Below are positions 23,508 through 31,725 of a stretch of DNA of 64,000 nt, one piece after another; within the stretch, counting starts at the first letter, position 1, and each line of letters starts with the position of its first letter. The position numbers were made by a program, and so were the translations under genes. The stretch covers positions 2,108,001 through 2,172,000 of the forward strand of contig NZ_CP139438.1 in assembly GCF_034258515.1 (NCBI RefSeq), written 5' to 3'. The notes beneath the pieces were generated by a model that worked only from the letters and a program-made list of their open reading frames with translations, did no database searches and was not told the origin of the DNA. The DNA comes from Pseudarthrobacter oxydans. GTDB lineage: Bacteria; Actinomycetota; Actinomycetes; Actinomycetales; Micrococcaceae.

Positions 23508-26366
23508 GTGAGTGAAACAACCAAACCGGCCCCTTTCCCGTCCCAAACCTTGCAGGAGGACAAAGCACCGCAGGGTTCCGCCACCCTTGAGGACGCGCCA
23601 GTCGGGGAAGGCGCAGGCCGGGGCAATGTCCCGGCACAGGCCAGTGGCTCGGTTTCTGCGACGGAAGCCCCGGTGGTTCCCATGACGGGACAGCCGCGCC
23701 TTTTGGTGCTGGACGGACATTCCATGGCATTCCGCGCGTTTTTTGCGCTGCCCGCGGACAAGTTCTCAACCACGAACGGGCAGCACACCAACGCCATTCA
23801 CGGATTCACCTCCATGCTGATCAACCTCATCAAGGAGCAGCAGCCCACCCACATCGCGGTGGCCTTCGACGTTTCGGACGAGTCCACCCACCGCAAGACG
23901 GAGTACAGCGAATACAAGGGTGGCCGCAACGAGACTCCGCGGGAGATGAACAACCAGATCGACCTCATTGCGCAGGTCATGAAGGCCTGGGGCATCAAGA
24001 CCATCACAATGCCCGGCTACGAGGCAGATGACATTCTTGCCACCCTCGCCACCATGGGAGAAAAAGCAGGGTACGAAGTGCTGCTGGTCTCGGGGGACCG
24101 CGATGCGTTCCAGCTCATCACCGACAACGTTTTTGTGCTGTACCCCAGGAAGGGCGTCAGCGACATTCCGCGGATGGATGCCGCTGCCATTGAGGCGAAG
24201 TACTTCGTCAGCCCCAGCCGGTACTCGGATCTTGCTGCGCTGGTGGGCGAAACGGCGGACAACCTTCCCGGCGTGCCCGGGGTCGGGCCCAAGACGGCCG
24301 CCAAGTGGATCAATCTTTACGGCGGGCTCGACGGCGTCCTGGAGCACCTGGATGCGATTGGCGGGAAGGTGGGCGATGCGCTGCGCGAAAACGTCGAGGC
24401 CGTCAAGCGGAACCGCCGCCTGAACCAGCTGCACACGGACCTTGAGCTTCCCGTCACGCTGGATGACCTTTACCAGCCGCGGCCGGACCAGGCCGCCCTG
24501 GAGGACCTGTTCGACAAGCTTGAGTTCAAGACCATCCGCAGCCGGCTCTTTGCGCTCTACGGCGATGCGGACAAGCCTGCCGCGGAACGGGAAAGCATCG
24601 ACACGCCGCAGTACGTCGTGCCGGGCAGTGCCGCGGAGCTGTCAGCGTTCCTCGACGCCGGCGCGGGGCAGCGCTCCGCCGTCTCCGTCGACCTTGTCCC
24701 CGGCCGCATCGGCGAGGACGCCGCGGCGCTGGCGATTGTCCGGGACGGCGCTGCCGCCTATGTCGACCTGTCAAGCCAGGACGCCGAGTCGGAGAACGTC
24801 CTGGCCGGCTGGCTGCGGGACCCGGAAGCGCCGAAGGTCCTGCACGGTTTCAAGGCCGCACTGAAAGCCCTGACGTCCCGTGGACTGGAGCTGGAAGGCG
24901 TGGTGGATGACACGTCCATCTCCGGTTACCTCATCCAGCCGGACCGGCGCACCTACGAACTCGCGGAGCTGGCCCAGCACCACCTCAACGTGGGGATCCC
25001 TGCCGCCACGGCCAAGGCAGGCCAGCTAGAGCTCTCCTTCGACGGCGAGGACGACGCCGCAGCCGACGCGCTGGTCCAGGCGGCCGCCGTCGTGCTGGCC
25101 CTGAGCCGCTACTTCGAGGACGAACTCAAGGAGCGCAAGGCGGAGGAACTGCTCTCCACCCTCGAGCTGCCGGTCAGCCGTGTCCTCGCCGACATGGAGC
25201 TCGCCGGCATTGCCATTGACATGGCGCGCATGGATGACCAGATCGCCGATCTGGCCCGGGTCATCGACCAGGCGCAGGAGCAAGCGTTCGCGGCGATCGG
25301 GCATGAGGTGAACCTGGGCTCTCCCAAACAGCTCCAGACTGTCCTGTTCGAGGAACTCCAGTTGCCCAAGACCAAGAAGATCAAGTCGGGCTACACCACG
25401 GACGCCGCATCTTTGAAGAACCTGCTGGAAAAGACGGGGCACGAGTTCCTGGTGCAGCTGATGGCGCACCGGGAGGCCGCCAAGCTGAGCCAGATGCTCG
25501 AATCCCTGAAGAAGTCCGTGGCCGAGGACGGCCGCATCCACACCACCTACGCCCAGAATGTGGCAGCGACAGGCCGGATCTCCTCCAACAACCCGAACCT
25601 GCAGAACATCCCTATCCGCAGCGAGGAAGGCCGGCGGGTCCGCGGGATCTTCGTGGTGGGGGAGGGCTATGAGTGCCTGCTGTCCGCCGATTATTCCCAG
25701 ATCGAAATGCGCATCATGGCCCACCTGTCCGGTGACCAGGGCCTGATCCAGGCCTACAGGGACGGTGAGGACCTGCACCGGTTCGTCGGCTCGAACATCT
25801 TCCATGTGCCCACCGAAGAGGTCACCAGCGCCATGCGCTCCAAGGTGAAGGCAATGTCCTATGGCCTGGCCTATGGCCTGACATCGTTCGGCCTGTCCAA
25901 GCAGCTGGAGATCTCCGTCGATGAGGCACGGACCCTCATGAAGGACTACTTCGACCGGTTCGGCGCTGTCCGCGACTACCTCCGCGGCGTGGTGGACCAG
26001 GCCCGCATTGACGGGTACACCGCAACCATCGAGGGACGCCGGCGCTACCTGCCGGACCTCACCAGCACGGACAGGCAACTCCGGGAGAACGCCGAGCGGA
26101 TTGCCCTGAACAGTCCCATCCAGGGCTCGGCCGCGGACATCATCAAGCGCGCCATGCTGGGAGTCCACGCCGAGTTGAAAGCCCAAGGGCTGAAATCACG
26201 GATGCTGCTCCAGGTCCACGACGAACTGGTCCTGGAAGTGGCAGCCGGTGAGCGCGCGGCCGTGGAGAAGCTGGTTACCGAGCAGATGGCCGCCGCCGCG
26301 GACCTGAGCGTCCCGCTGGAGGTCCAGATCGGCGTCGGCCCCAGCTGGTACGACGCCGGCCACTAG
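23508..26366 (+). CDS. polA: DNA polymerase I
   Basis: 952 residues. An about 58-residue low-complexity N-terminal extension precedes the 5'-3' exonuclease domain (LLVLDGHSMAFRAFF). The middle 3'-5' exonuclease-like domain lacks the DxE motif (VSVDLVPGR instead) and so is inactive, as in other actinobacterial PolA. The polymerase domain has motif A SADYSQIEMRIMAHL, motif B-like FGLSKQLEIS and motif C LLQVHDELVLEV. It fills gaps in repair and lagging-strand maturation. GTG at 23508 was chosen for the TAGGCT 7 bases upstream; an ATG at 23682 would give a length more like other family members. Confidence 0.95.
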   Translation: MSETTKPAPFPSQTLQEDKAPQGSATLEDAPVGEGAGRGNVPAQASGSVSATEAPVVPMTGQPRLLVLDGHSMAFRAFFALPADKFSTTNGQHTNAIHGFTSMLINLIKEQQPTHIAVAFDVSDESTHRKTEYSEYKGGRNETPREMNNQIDLIAQVMKAWGIKTITMPGYEADDILATLATMGEKAGYEVLLVSGDRDAFQLITDNVFVLYPRKGVSDIPRMDAAAIEAKYFVSPSRYSDLAALVGETADNLPGVPGVGPKTAAKWINLYGGLDGVLEHLDAIGGKVGDALRENVEAVKRNRRLNQLHTDLELPVTLDDLYQPRPDQAALEDLFDKLEFKTIRSRLFALYGDADKPAAERESIDTPQYVVPGSAAELSAFLDAGAGQRSAVSVDLVPGRIGEDAAALAIVRDGAAAYVDLSSQDAESENVLAGWLRDPEAPKVLHGFKAALKALTSRGLELEGVVDDTSISGYLIQPDRRTYELAELAQHHLNVGIPAATAKAGQLELSFDGEDDAAADALVQAAAVVLALSRYFEDELKERKAEELLSTLELPVSRVLADMELAGIAIDMARMDDQIADLARVIDQAQEQAFAAIGHEVNLGSPKQLQTVLFEELQLPKTKKIKSGYTTDAASLKNLLEKTGHEFLVQLMAHREAAKLSQMLESLKKSVAEDGRIHTTYAQNVAATGRISSNNPNLQNIPIRSEEGRRVRGIFVVGEGYECLLSADYSQIEMRIMAHLSGDQGLIQAYRDGEDLHRFVGSNIFHVPTEEVTSAMRSKVKAMSYGLAYGLTSFGLSKQLEISVDEARTLMKDYFDRFGAVRDYLRGVVDQARIDGYTATIEGRRRYLPDLTSTDRQLRENAERIALNSPIQGSAADIIKRAMLGVHAELKAQGLKSRMLLQVHDELVLEVAAGERAAVEKLVTEQMAAAADLSVPLEVQIGVGPSWYDAGH

Positions 26367-26416
26367 CGGGTGTTGATGCTGGCCAGGCGCCGGGGATCTT
26401 GACTAGGCTCAGGTGC

Positions 26417-27715
26417 GTGGCTGATCTGAGTGGAAACTATGAAATCCGGCGCTTTGACGCTGTGTCCAAGGGCAAGGACGGTTACGCCGAGGCCGAAACC
26501 TGGAGCCGCGCCGTGTCCTTCGGCTTCCACGAATCCACCCGGACGCCGGAACACCTCGCCAAGACCCTTGAGACGTATGAGGCCGACCGGCGCGTCCTCA
26601 CCGGCGCCTACCAAACCGGCCCGGTAGCGCCGTCGTCGCTGCCCGCCGACGTGCCGGTGGCCACCTTCGGCACCATGCGCAACACGCTCAACGTCGGCTT
26701 CGGGCACCTGGTGGAAGCCCACCTGGTCACCGCTGTCACCGTCCGCACCTCGCACCGGCGGCGCGGCCTGCTGCGGCGGATGATGAGCGAGGACCTGCAG
26801 CTCGCGAAAGACGACGGGGTTGCGGTGGCGGCGCTGACCGCGTCAGAGGGAACCATATATGGCCGGTTCGGCTACGGCGTGGCCAGCTTTGAACGCAACA
26901 TCAAGGTTGACACCACCGCGCGGTTCAGCCTGCCGCACCAGCCCGCCGGCACCGTGGAGGTCACCGATCCCAAGGCATTGCTGCAGCTGGCTCCGGAAGT
27001 CTTCGACCGGGTGCACCGGCTGACCCCGGGGTCCGTAGGGCGGCAGGACTGGTACCGGCAGCTTGCGTCGGGCTCGCTCGGCCGCGACGGCAAGGAGGAC
27101 CCCGCCATCAAGGTGGCGCTCCATTACGGGCCCGCCGGAACCGTCGACGGCTACGTCTCCTACAAGTTCCTCGGCTGGGACACCGAGCCCTACACCGTGG
27201 AAGTGGTGGACCTGCTGGCCGGCACCAATGATGCCTACCTGGAACTCTGGCAGTTCCTTGGCGCCATCGATCTGGTGGAGCGCGTGTCCTGGACGGAAGC
27301 CCCGTTGGACGACCCGCTGGCCTGGGCCCTGGACGATCCGCGCTGCATCGACTCCTCGGACAGCCGGGACATGCTCTGGCTGCGCATCCTCGATGTCCCG
27401 AAGGCACTGGCCGGGCGGCACTACCCGGCAGGAGGCCGCCTGGCGCTGAAAGTCCTGGATCCGCTCGGCCTAACGGCCGGAACGTACGTTCTTTCCGCCG
27501 ACGGCGGCCAGGCCGCCGTCGAGCGCCTGCCGGAGACGGCGGAGGCGGACCTGACCCTGGACGTCTCCGCGCTGTCCTCGATGTACGTCGGCGGGGTCAG
27601 TCCGGTCACGCTGGCGGCAGCGGGCAAGGTCCGGGAGCACACGGCCGGATCCGCGCTGAAGGCCAGGCAGATGTTCGCCGTCGAGCGCTCGACGCATTGC
27701 CTTACCCACTTCTGA
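26417..27715 (+). CDS. GNAT family N-acetyltransferase, Eis-like
   Basis: 432 residues with the tripartite Eis architecture: an N-terminal GNAT domain with the acetyl-CoA loop VRTSHRRRGLLRRMM near residue 115 and YGRFGYGVAS near 152, a middle GNAT-like domain and a C-terminal sterol-carrier-like domain with DLTLDVSALSSMYVGG. Eis-type enzymes acetylate amines, including aminoglycosides or protein lysines; the target is unknown here. GTG at 26417 was chosen because TAGGCT (26404-26409) lies 7 bases upstream. It is followed by rpsA in the same direction but with a separate promoter. Confidence 0.85.
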   Translation: MADLSGNYEIRRFDAVSKGKDGYAEAETWSRAVSFGFHESTRTPEHLAKTLETYEADRRVLTGAYQTGPVAPSSLPADVPVATFGTMRNTLNVGFGHLVEAHLVTAVTVRTSHRRRGLLRRMMSEDLQLAKDDGVAVAALTASEGTIYGRFGYGVASFERNIKVDTTARFSLPHQPAGTVEVTDPKALLQLAPEVFDRVHRLTPGSVGRQDWYRQLASGSLGRDGKEDPAIKVALHYGPAGTVDGYVSYKFLGWDTEPYTVEVVDLLAGTNDAYLELWQFLGAIDLVERVSWTEAPLDDPLAWALDDPRCIDSSDSRDMLWLRILDVPKALAGRHYPAGGRLALKVLDPLGLTAGTYVLSADGGQAAVERLPETAEADLTLDVSALSSMYVGGVSPVTLAAAGKVREHTAGSALKARQMFAVERSTHCLTHF

Positions 27716-27782
27716 GGTCACTGGCAGCCTGGGGTCCCCTTCCCGGGTGGCCGCGTCATGCGCGTGCCCTGCCTCGCCGCTT

Positions 27783-27812
27783 TTGACCCGTGTTGCGGGC
27801 AGCGACTAGAAT
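27783..27812 (+). promoter_or_regulatory. Predicted rpsA promoter
   Basis: TTGACC at 27783-27788 and TAGAAT at 27807-27812, spaced 18 bases, are the best vegetative promoter in the gap between the Eis-like gene and rpsA. The leader would be about 170 bases. It carries the 12-base palindrome TACGTGCACGTA at 27827-27838, near the start of the transcript. Confidence 0.6.
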
Positions 27813-27986
27813 AAACGGGCGTGTACTACGTGCACGTATTTGCAGTTAAATATTTTCTCAGCAATCCACAAAATCAGGATGACCCGGAGGATCCGTCGGA
27901 TTCACCGCAAATCGCGCCTGCGTTCCATAACGCGGGCGCGCCGGTTTGCCTGACCGACTAACTATCCACAACGGAGCCCCTACTAC

Positions 27987-29465
27987 ATGACCATCACCTC
28001 CACCGAGAAGCCCGGTACCCCCGTAGTCGCCATTAACGACATCGGTACCGCTGAGGACTTCCTCGCAGCAGTCGACGCGACCATCAAGTACTTCAATGAC
28101 GGAGACCTCGTCGAAGGTACCGTCGTCAAGGTCGACCGCGACGAAGTCCTGCTCGACATCGGTTACAAGACCGAAGGTGTCATCCCCTCCCGCGAGCTTT
28201 CCATCAAGCACGACGTTGACCCCGGAGACGTCGTCTCCGTTGGCGATCAGGTCGAAGCCCTGGTGCTCACCAAGGAAGACAAAGAAGGCCGCCTGATCCT
28301 CTCCAAGAAGCGCGCGCAGTACGAGCGTGCCTGGGGCGACATCGAGAAGGTCAAGGAAGAAGACGGTGTCGTCACCGGTACCGTCATCGAGGTCGTCAAG
28401 GGTGGTCTTATCCTCGACATCGGCCTGCGCGGCTTCCTGCCCGCATCCCTCGTCGAGATGCGCCGTGTGCGCGACCTTGCTCCGTACATCGGTCAGCAGA
28501 TCGAAGCCAAGATCATCGAGCTGGACAAGAACCGCAACAACGTTGTGCTGTCCCGCCGTGCATGGCTCGAGCAGACCCAGTCCGAGGTCCGCTCCACCTT
28601 CCTCAACAAGCTGGAAAAGGGCCAGGTCCGTCCCGGCGTCGTTTCCTCCATCGTCAACTTCGGTGCATTCGTGGACCTGGGCGGCGTAGACGGCCTGGTT
28701 CACGTTTCCGAGCTGTCCTGGAAGCACATCGACCACCCGTCCGAGGTTGTCGAAGTTGGCCAGGAAGTCACCGTCGAGGTTCTCGAGGTCGACCTGGACC
28801 GCGAGCGCGTCTCCCTGTCGCTCAAGGCTACGCAGGAAGATCCGTGGCAGACCTTCGCCCGCACCCACGCCCTGGGCCAGGTTGTCCCGGGTAAGGTCAC
28901 GAAGCTCGTTCCGTTCGGTGCGTTCGTCCGCGTCGAAGACGGCATCGAAGGCCTGGTCCACATCTCCGAGCTGGCTGTCCGCCACGTGGAGCTGGCAGAG
29001 CAGGTTGTCTCCGTTGGTGACGAGCTGTTCGTCAAGGTCATCGACATCGACCTGGAACGCCGCCGCATCTCGCTGTCCCTCAAGCAGGCCAACGAGGGCG
29101 TCGACGCCGACAGCACCGAGTTCGATCCCGCTCTGTACGGCATGGCCGCAGAGTACGACGAAGAGGGCAACTACAAGTACCCCGAGGGCTTCGATCCCGA
29201 GTCCAACGAGTGGCTTGAAGGCTACGAGAACCAGCGCGCCGCCTGGGAGCAGCAGTACGCTGACGCCCAGACCCGCTGGGAAGCACACAAGAAGCAGGTT
29301 GCCCAGCACGCTGCCGACGACGCTGCAGCTGCAACGTCCGGTGAGAGCGACTCCGGCACCACCAGCTACTCCTCGGAGCCGGCTGCTGAGTCCAACACCG
29401 GTGCAGGTACGCTTGCATCCGACGAGGCTCTCGCCGCCCTGCGTGAGAAGCTGACCGGCAACTAA
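27987..29465 (+). CDS. rpsA: 30S ribosomal protein S1
   Basis: 492 residues with four S1 RNA-binding domains at about 39-107, 125-190, 211-279 and 296-365, the usual actinobacterial set (E. coli S1 has six). Domains 3 and 4 have the canonical FGAFVDLGGVDGLVHVSELS-type core. The C-terminal about 120 residues are acidic and then Ser/Ala/Glu-rich and disordered-looking. Codon use is strongly biased, as expected for a highly expressed ribosomal gene. It recruits mRNA with structured leaders; that matters here because so many nearby genes look leaderless. A strong terminator follows. Confidence 0.96.
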   Translation: MTITSTEKPGTPVVAINDIGTAEDFLAAVDATIKYFNDGDLVEGTVVKVDRDEVLLDIGYKTEGVIPSRELSIKHDVDPGDVVSVGDQVEALVLTKEDKEGRLILSKKRAQYERAWGDIEKVKEEDGVVTGTVIEVVKGGLILDIGLRGFLPASLVEMRRVRDLAPYIGQQIEAKIIELDKNRNNVVLSRRAWLEQTQSEVRSTFLNKLEKGQVRPGVVSSIVNFGAFVDLGGVDGLVHVSELSWKHIDHPSEVVEVGQEVTVEVLEVDLDRERVSLSLKATQEDPWQTFARTHALGQVVPGKVTKLVPFGAFVRVEDGIEGLVHISELAVRHVELAEQVVSVGDELFVKVIDIDLERRRISLSLKQANEGVDADSTEFDPALYGMAAEYDEEGNYKYPEGFDPESNEWLEGYENQRAAWEQQYADAQTRWEAHKKQVAQHAADDAAAATSGESDSGTTSYSSEPAAESNTGAGTLASDEALAALREKLTGN

Positions 29466-29496
29466 GTGCCAACGGTCCGGACTTTTCCGGGCTGAC

Positions 29497-29530
29497 ACAA
29501 CGGGCCCCCGCAAACGCGGGGGCCCGTTGT
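29497..29530 (+). terminator. Intrinsic terminator of rpsA
   Basis: Perfect 15-base-pair stem (29497-29511 with 29516-29530) with the loop AAAC, 32 bases after the rpsA stop. A short T-containing tail (CGTTAAAG) follows. It also lies between convergent genes and may work on both strands. Confidence 0.8.
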
Positions 29531-29592
29531 CGTTAAAGCAGCAACTGACTGGCACTTAGCGCTGCCAAACGCGATTTTCGGTGCGCTTGCTG

Positions 29593-30105
29593 CTAGTCAG
29601 TTGGGAGTGCGACGACGGCGCGGACAGTTCCGTCGTCGTCAGGCGTGAGAGTGGCGCCGGCGCCGGCAAGGATCCGCTGGGCGGCGGGGTTTCCGGCCAG
29701 GGTGCGGGCCGTCACCTCGGCGATTCCGGCGTTGCGGGCCTCAGCCAGGACCAGGCGAAGTGCCGCGCTTCCGATGCCGCGGCCCCGAAACCTCCTGCCG
29801 AGCCAGATCCCGGTCTCCGCGGTGTCCCGTCCGGTGCCGGCATCCACGCGCTTGAGCCGGATGGAGCCGGCGAGGGCGCCATCGGCAAGGATCCCCCAGG
29901 ATTTCTCGCCGGCCGTCCCGTTGAGGCCTTCCGCGGCGGCGCGGTGGTAAGTGAAGAACCAGGCTGTCCGTTCAAGGTTCCAGCCCGGGCCGCCAAGCGG
30001 GGGAGCCACCTCATCCGGCGAAGCGTCCCGCTTGGCCAGGTCCAGGAGCTGTTCCAGCAGCTGTTCGTCGACGTCCAGCAGGGACACGTCAGGCAAGCGG
30101 GACAT
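29593..30105 (-). CDS. GNAT family N-acetyltransferase
   Basis: 170 residues with a RimJ/RimL-like GNAT fold: GIWLGRRFRGRGIGSAAL near residue 100 is the acetyl-CoA pyrophosphate loop, followed by ARNAGIAEVTARTLAGNPAAQRIL. The substrate is unknown. Its start overlaps the end of the YigZ gene upstream by 17 bases, so the two form one operon and are translationally coupled. Confidence 0.85.
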   Translation of the reverse strand: MSRLPDVSLLDVDEQLLEQLLDLAKRDASPDEVAPPLGGPGWNLERTAWFFTYHRAAAEGLNGTAGEKSWGILADGALAGSIRLKRVDAGTGRDTAETGIWLGRRFRGRGIGSAALRLVLAEARNAGIAEVTARTLAGNPAAQRILAGAGATLTPDDDGTVRAVVALPTD

Positions 30106-30778
30106 CCACCCACTCCGTTCCTTCCATCGTCAGGGCGGCGCTGCCGGCGGTGAGGAGCTGCACGCGCCCGGCCGCAGCGGCAATGGCTGCGGGCTCGTCC
30201 GGCACGGCCACGCGCAGGACGGTGTGCCCGGCGGCGTAGCTGGTCCCGGCCATCACGAATCCCGCGGAGCGCAGGTCGTTTTCCAGCCGGCCGGCAGCAG
30301 CGTGCGGCACTTCGGCGGCACCGATGCGCAACCTGCTCCGGCGCACCATGGGCACCAGGGACAGCGCCGAGGAGACGGACTCCGAGTAGGCGCGCACCAG
30401 GCCTCCGGCACCCAACAGGACGCCACCGAAATAGCGCACGACGACGGCACTGACGTCGCTGAGGTCGGCCACCCCGGGGAGTGTCTCCCTTTTGGCGAGG
30501 GCCTCAAGCATCGGAAGGCCTGCCGTCCCCGAGGGCTCACCGTCGTCATTGGAGCGCTGGATGTTCCGGTCCGGGCCGATGATGAACGCTGAGCAGTGGT
30601 GGCGTGCGTCATGGAATTCGCGGCGCAGGCCGGTGACCAGGTCACGTGCCAGTTCTTCGGTGCCGGTGCGGCGCAGGACGGTGATGAACCGGGAGCGCTT
30701 GATCTCGATCTCGTGGCGGAAATCGGGTCCGGCCGCCAGGGTGGTGTAACTCGTGGCCCTGCTGTCTTCCTCTTGCAC
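30089..30778 (-). CDS. YigZ/IMPACT family protein
   Basis: 229 residues of the YigZ/IMPACT family, with EIEIKRSRFITVL at the N-terminus, a HHCSAFIIGPDRNIQRSNDDGEPSGTAG-type core (residues 60-87) and VVVRYFGGVLLGAGGLVRAYS near 112, all family hallmarks. The eukaryotic relative controls translation through GCN1; in bacteria the role is unknown but probably linked to translation or folding of ribosome-associated proteins. The GTG start follows TAGACT by 7 bases on the minus strand. It overlaps the acetyltransferase gene by 17 bases. Confidence 0.87.
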   Translation of the reverse strand: MQEEDSRATSYTTLAAGPDFRHEIEIKRSRFITVLRRTGTEELARDLVTGLRREFHDARHHCSAFIIGPDRNIQRSNDDGEPSGTAGLPMLEALAKRETLPGVADLSDVSAVVVRYFGGVLLGAGGLVRAYSESVSSALSLVPMVRRSRLRIGAAEVPHAAAGRLENDLRSAGFVMAGTSYAAGHTVLRVAVPDEPAAIAAAAGRVQLLTAGSAALTMEGTEWVDVPLA

Positions 30779-31256
30779 CCGGCCCAGTCTAGGCCCAAGT
30801 TCCCCTGGCCCGGCAACGGCTGGAGTAGGGGTTGCGGCTCGTGATTAAGGATCGATTAAGGCGTCAGCGGGAATCTGGGAACACCAGGAAACGGAACCAG
30901 CAGAGTATTCCGAACAGGAAGGGTGGGCCTGACCATGAAGCGGGTAGAAGCCTCAAGCCGCAGCACGCATCAAACAGGTCTTTTCCGGATTGAATCGCCG
31001 GAAATCCTTCCGCAGCCTGGCCGGCGCGGCACGCCAGGTTCCGCCTACGGCAACAACTGGGTTGAAGAGATTTGGCCGGACTGCCTGGTGGACCGCACCA
31101 GGTCCAACCCGGCAGCCCTGGAGGACCTCCGGGCGCCAAGGGCTGGTTCGCCTTACTGAACTCTTCGCCGAATCCGGCGCAATGCCTGAACCGAAGACGG
31201 TCAGGAAAAAACCCTGTCATCCATCCGGGGTGGCACCGCAAGAAAGGAGCAGTACA
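30779..31256 (+). other. 478-base non-coding leader upstream of a small secreted protein
   Basis: No convincing gene. Two parts look structured: TTGAATCGCCGGAAATCC near 30990 and CCGAATCCGGCGCAATGCC near 31167, which loosely recall conserved pieces of ydaO-type (cyclic di-AMP) riboswitches, and GGGGTGGCACCGC near 31229-31241, which resembles the T-box UGGN bulge. None of the three is complete, so a structured leader is a suspicion only. A strong AAAGGAG closes the region before TTG 31257. Confidence 0.3.
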
Positions 31257-31580
31257 TTGTTCACATCCAAAGGAAATCACCGGATTCCTGCCCACATGGC
31301 CGGACCTGCGTCAGTGGATGGCAAGCGGTCTGATGGAACCAAAAAGAGGAAGCTGTTCCTTTCCATCGCAACTGTTGCCGCAGCCGGTTTCTCAGGAGTG
31401 ATTGCCGCGCCCGCGACTGCATCTTCGACGACGGCGGATGGCGCGACGGACCTGCAGGCACACTCGATAGCCGCGCCTTACGGTGAAGAGGAAATCCGCA
31501 CCCTGCAGCAGCTCGGCGACTTTCTTGGCGCCAGCTCCCGCATCACGGCTAACCAATACGCCCTGGGCCATATGTACTAG
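31257..31580 (+). CDS. Small secreted protein of unknown function
   Basis: 107 residues. TTG at 31257 was chosen for its strong ribosome binding site (AAAGGAG, 8 bases upstream); longer in-frame starts have none. A signal peptide is clear: basic KKRKLF, then a hydrophobic SIATVAAAGFSGVIAAP core and a likely cleavage after ATA near residue 51. Its N-terminus (LFTSKGNHR) recalls that of actinobacterial secreted cell-wall hydrolases, but the mature part is only about 55 residues (ending RITANQYALGHMY) and has no NlpC/P60 or transglycosylase motif. It may be a truncated relative or an unrelated small protein. The long leader suggests tight regulation. Confidence 0.6.
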   Translation: MFTSKGNHRIPAHMAGPASVDGKRSDGTKKRKLFLSIATVAAAGFSGVIAAPATASSTTADGATDLQAHSIAAPYGEEEIRTLQQLGDFLGASSRITANQYALGHMY

Positions 31581-31597
31581 AACTGTTAGGGCATGAC

Positions 31598-31612
31598 CCC
31601 CGGGCGCCGGGG
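31598..31612 (+). terminator. Weak candidate terminator
   Basis: CCCCGG / CCGGGG stem with a 3-base loop, 17 bases after the small secreted gene. No T-run follows. It is a possible terminator before the coaE promoter. Confidence 0.3.
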
Positions 31613-31670
31613 CGGTTGTCCGGATGAATTCCGGCCGGGTCCGGTCCATGGCACGACAGGAGACGCGCCG

Positions 31671-31706
31671 TGGACCTGGACCGGACCTGAACCTGGACCC
31701 GGACCG
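31671..31706. repeat. Short imperfect repeats of a TGGACC-like unit
   Basis: The stretch 31671-31706 is built of degenerate copies of TGGACC/GGACCT in tandem, just upstream of the coaE -10 element. It may be a slippage product; no function is evident. Confidence 0.4.
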
Positions 31707-31725
31707 GGGGGATTAGGGTGGGGGA

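Noticed and set aside
23508..23681. Frameshift or gene fusion at the start of polA
   Set aside because: The extra N-terminus is low-complexity but in frame with the -10-linked GTG; nothing indicates a broken gene.
27858..29555. Long open frame of 565 codons opposite rpsA
   Set aside because: It is the complement of a strongly codon-biased gene; its protein has no known motif, while rpsA matches four S1 domains. GC bias opens such antisense frames across the window.
31225..31245. T-box riboswitch upstream of the small secreted gene
   Set aside because: Only the UGGN-like bulge is seen. No Stem I, specifier loop or terminator was found, and the downstream gene is not an amino-acid gene. Kept only as a note in the leader entry.
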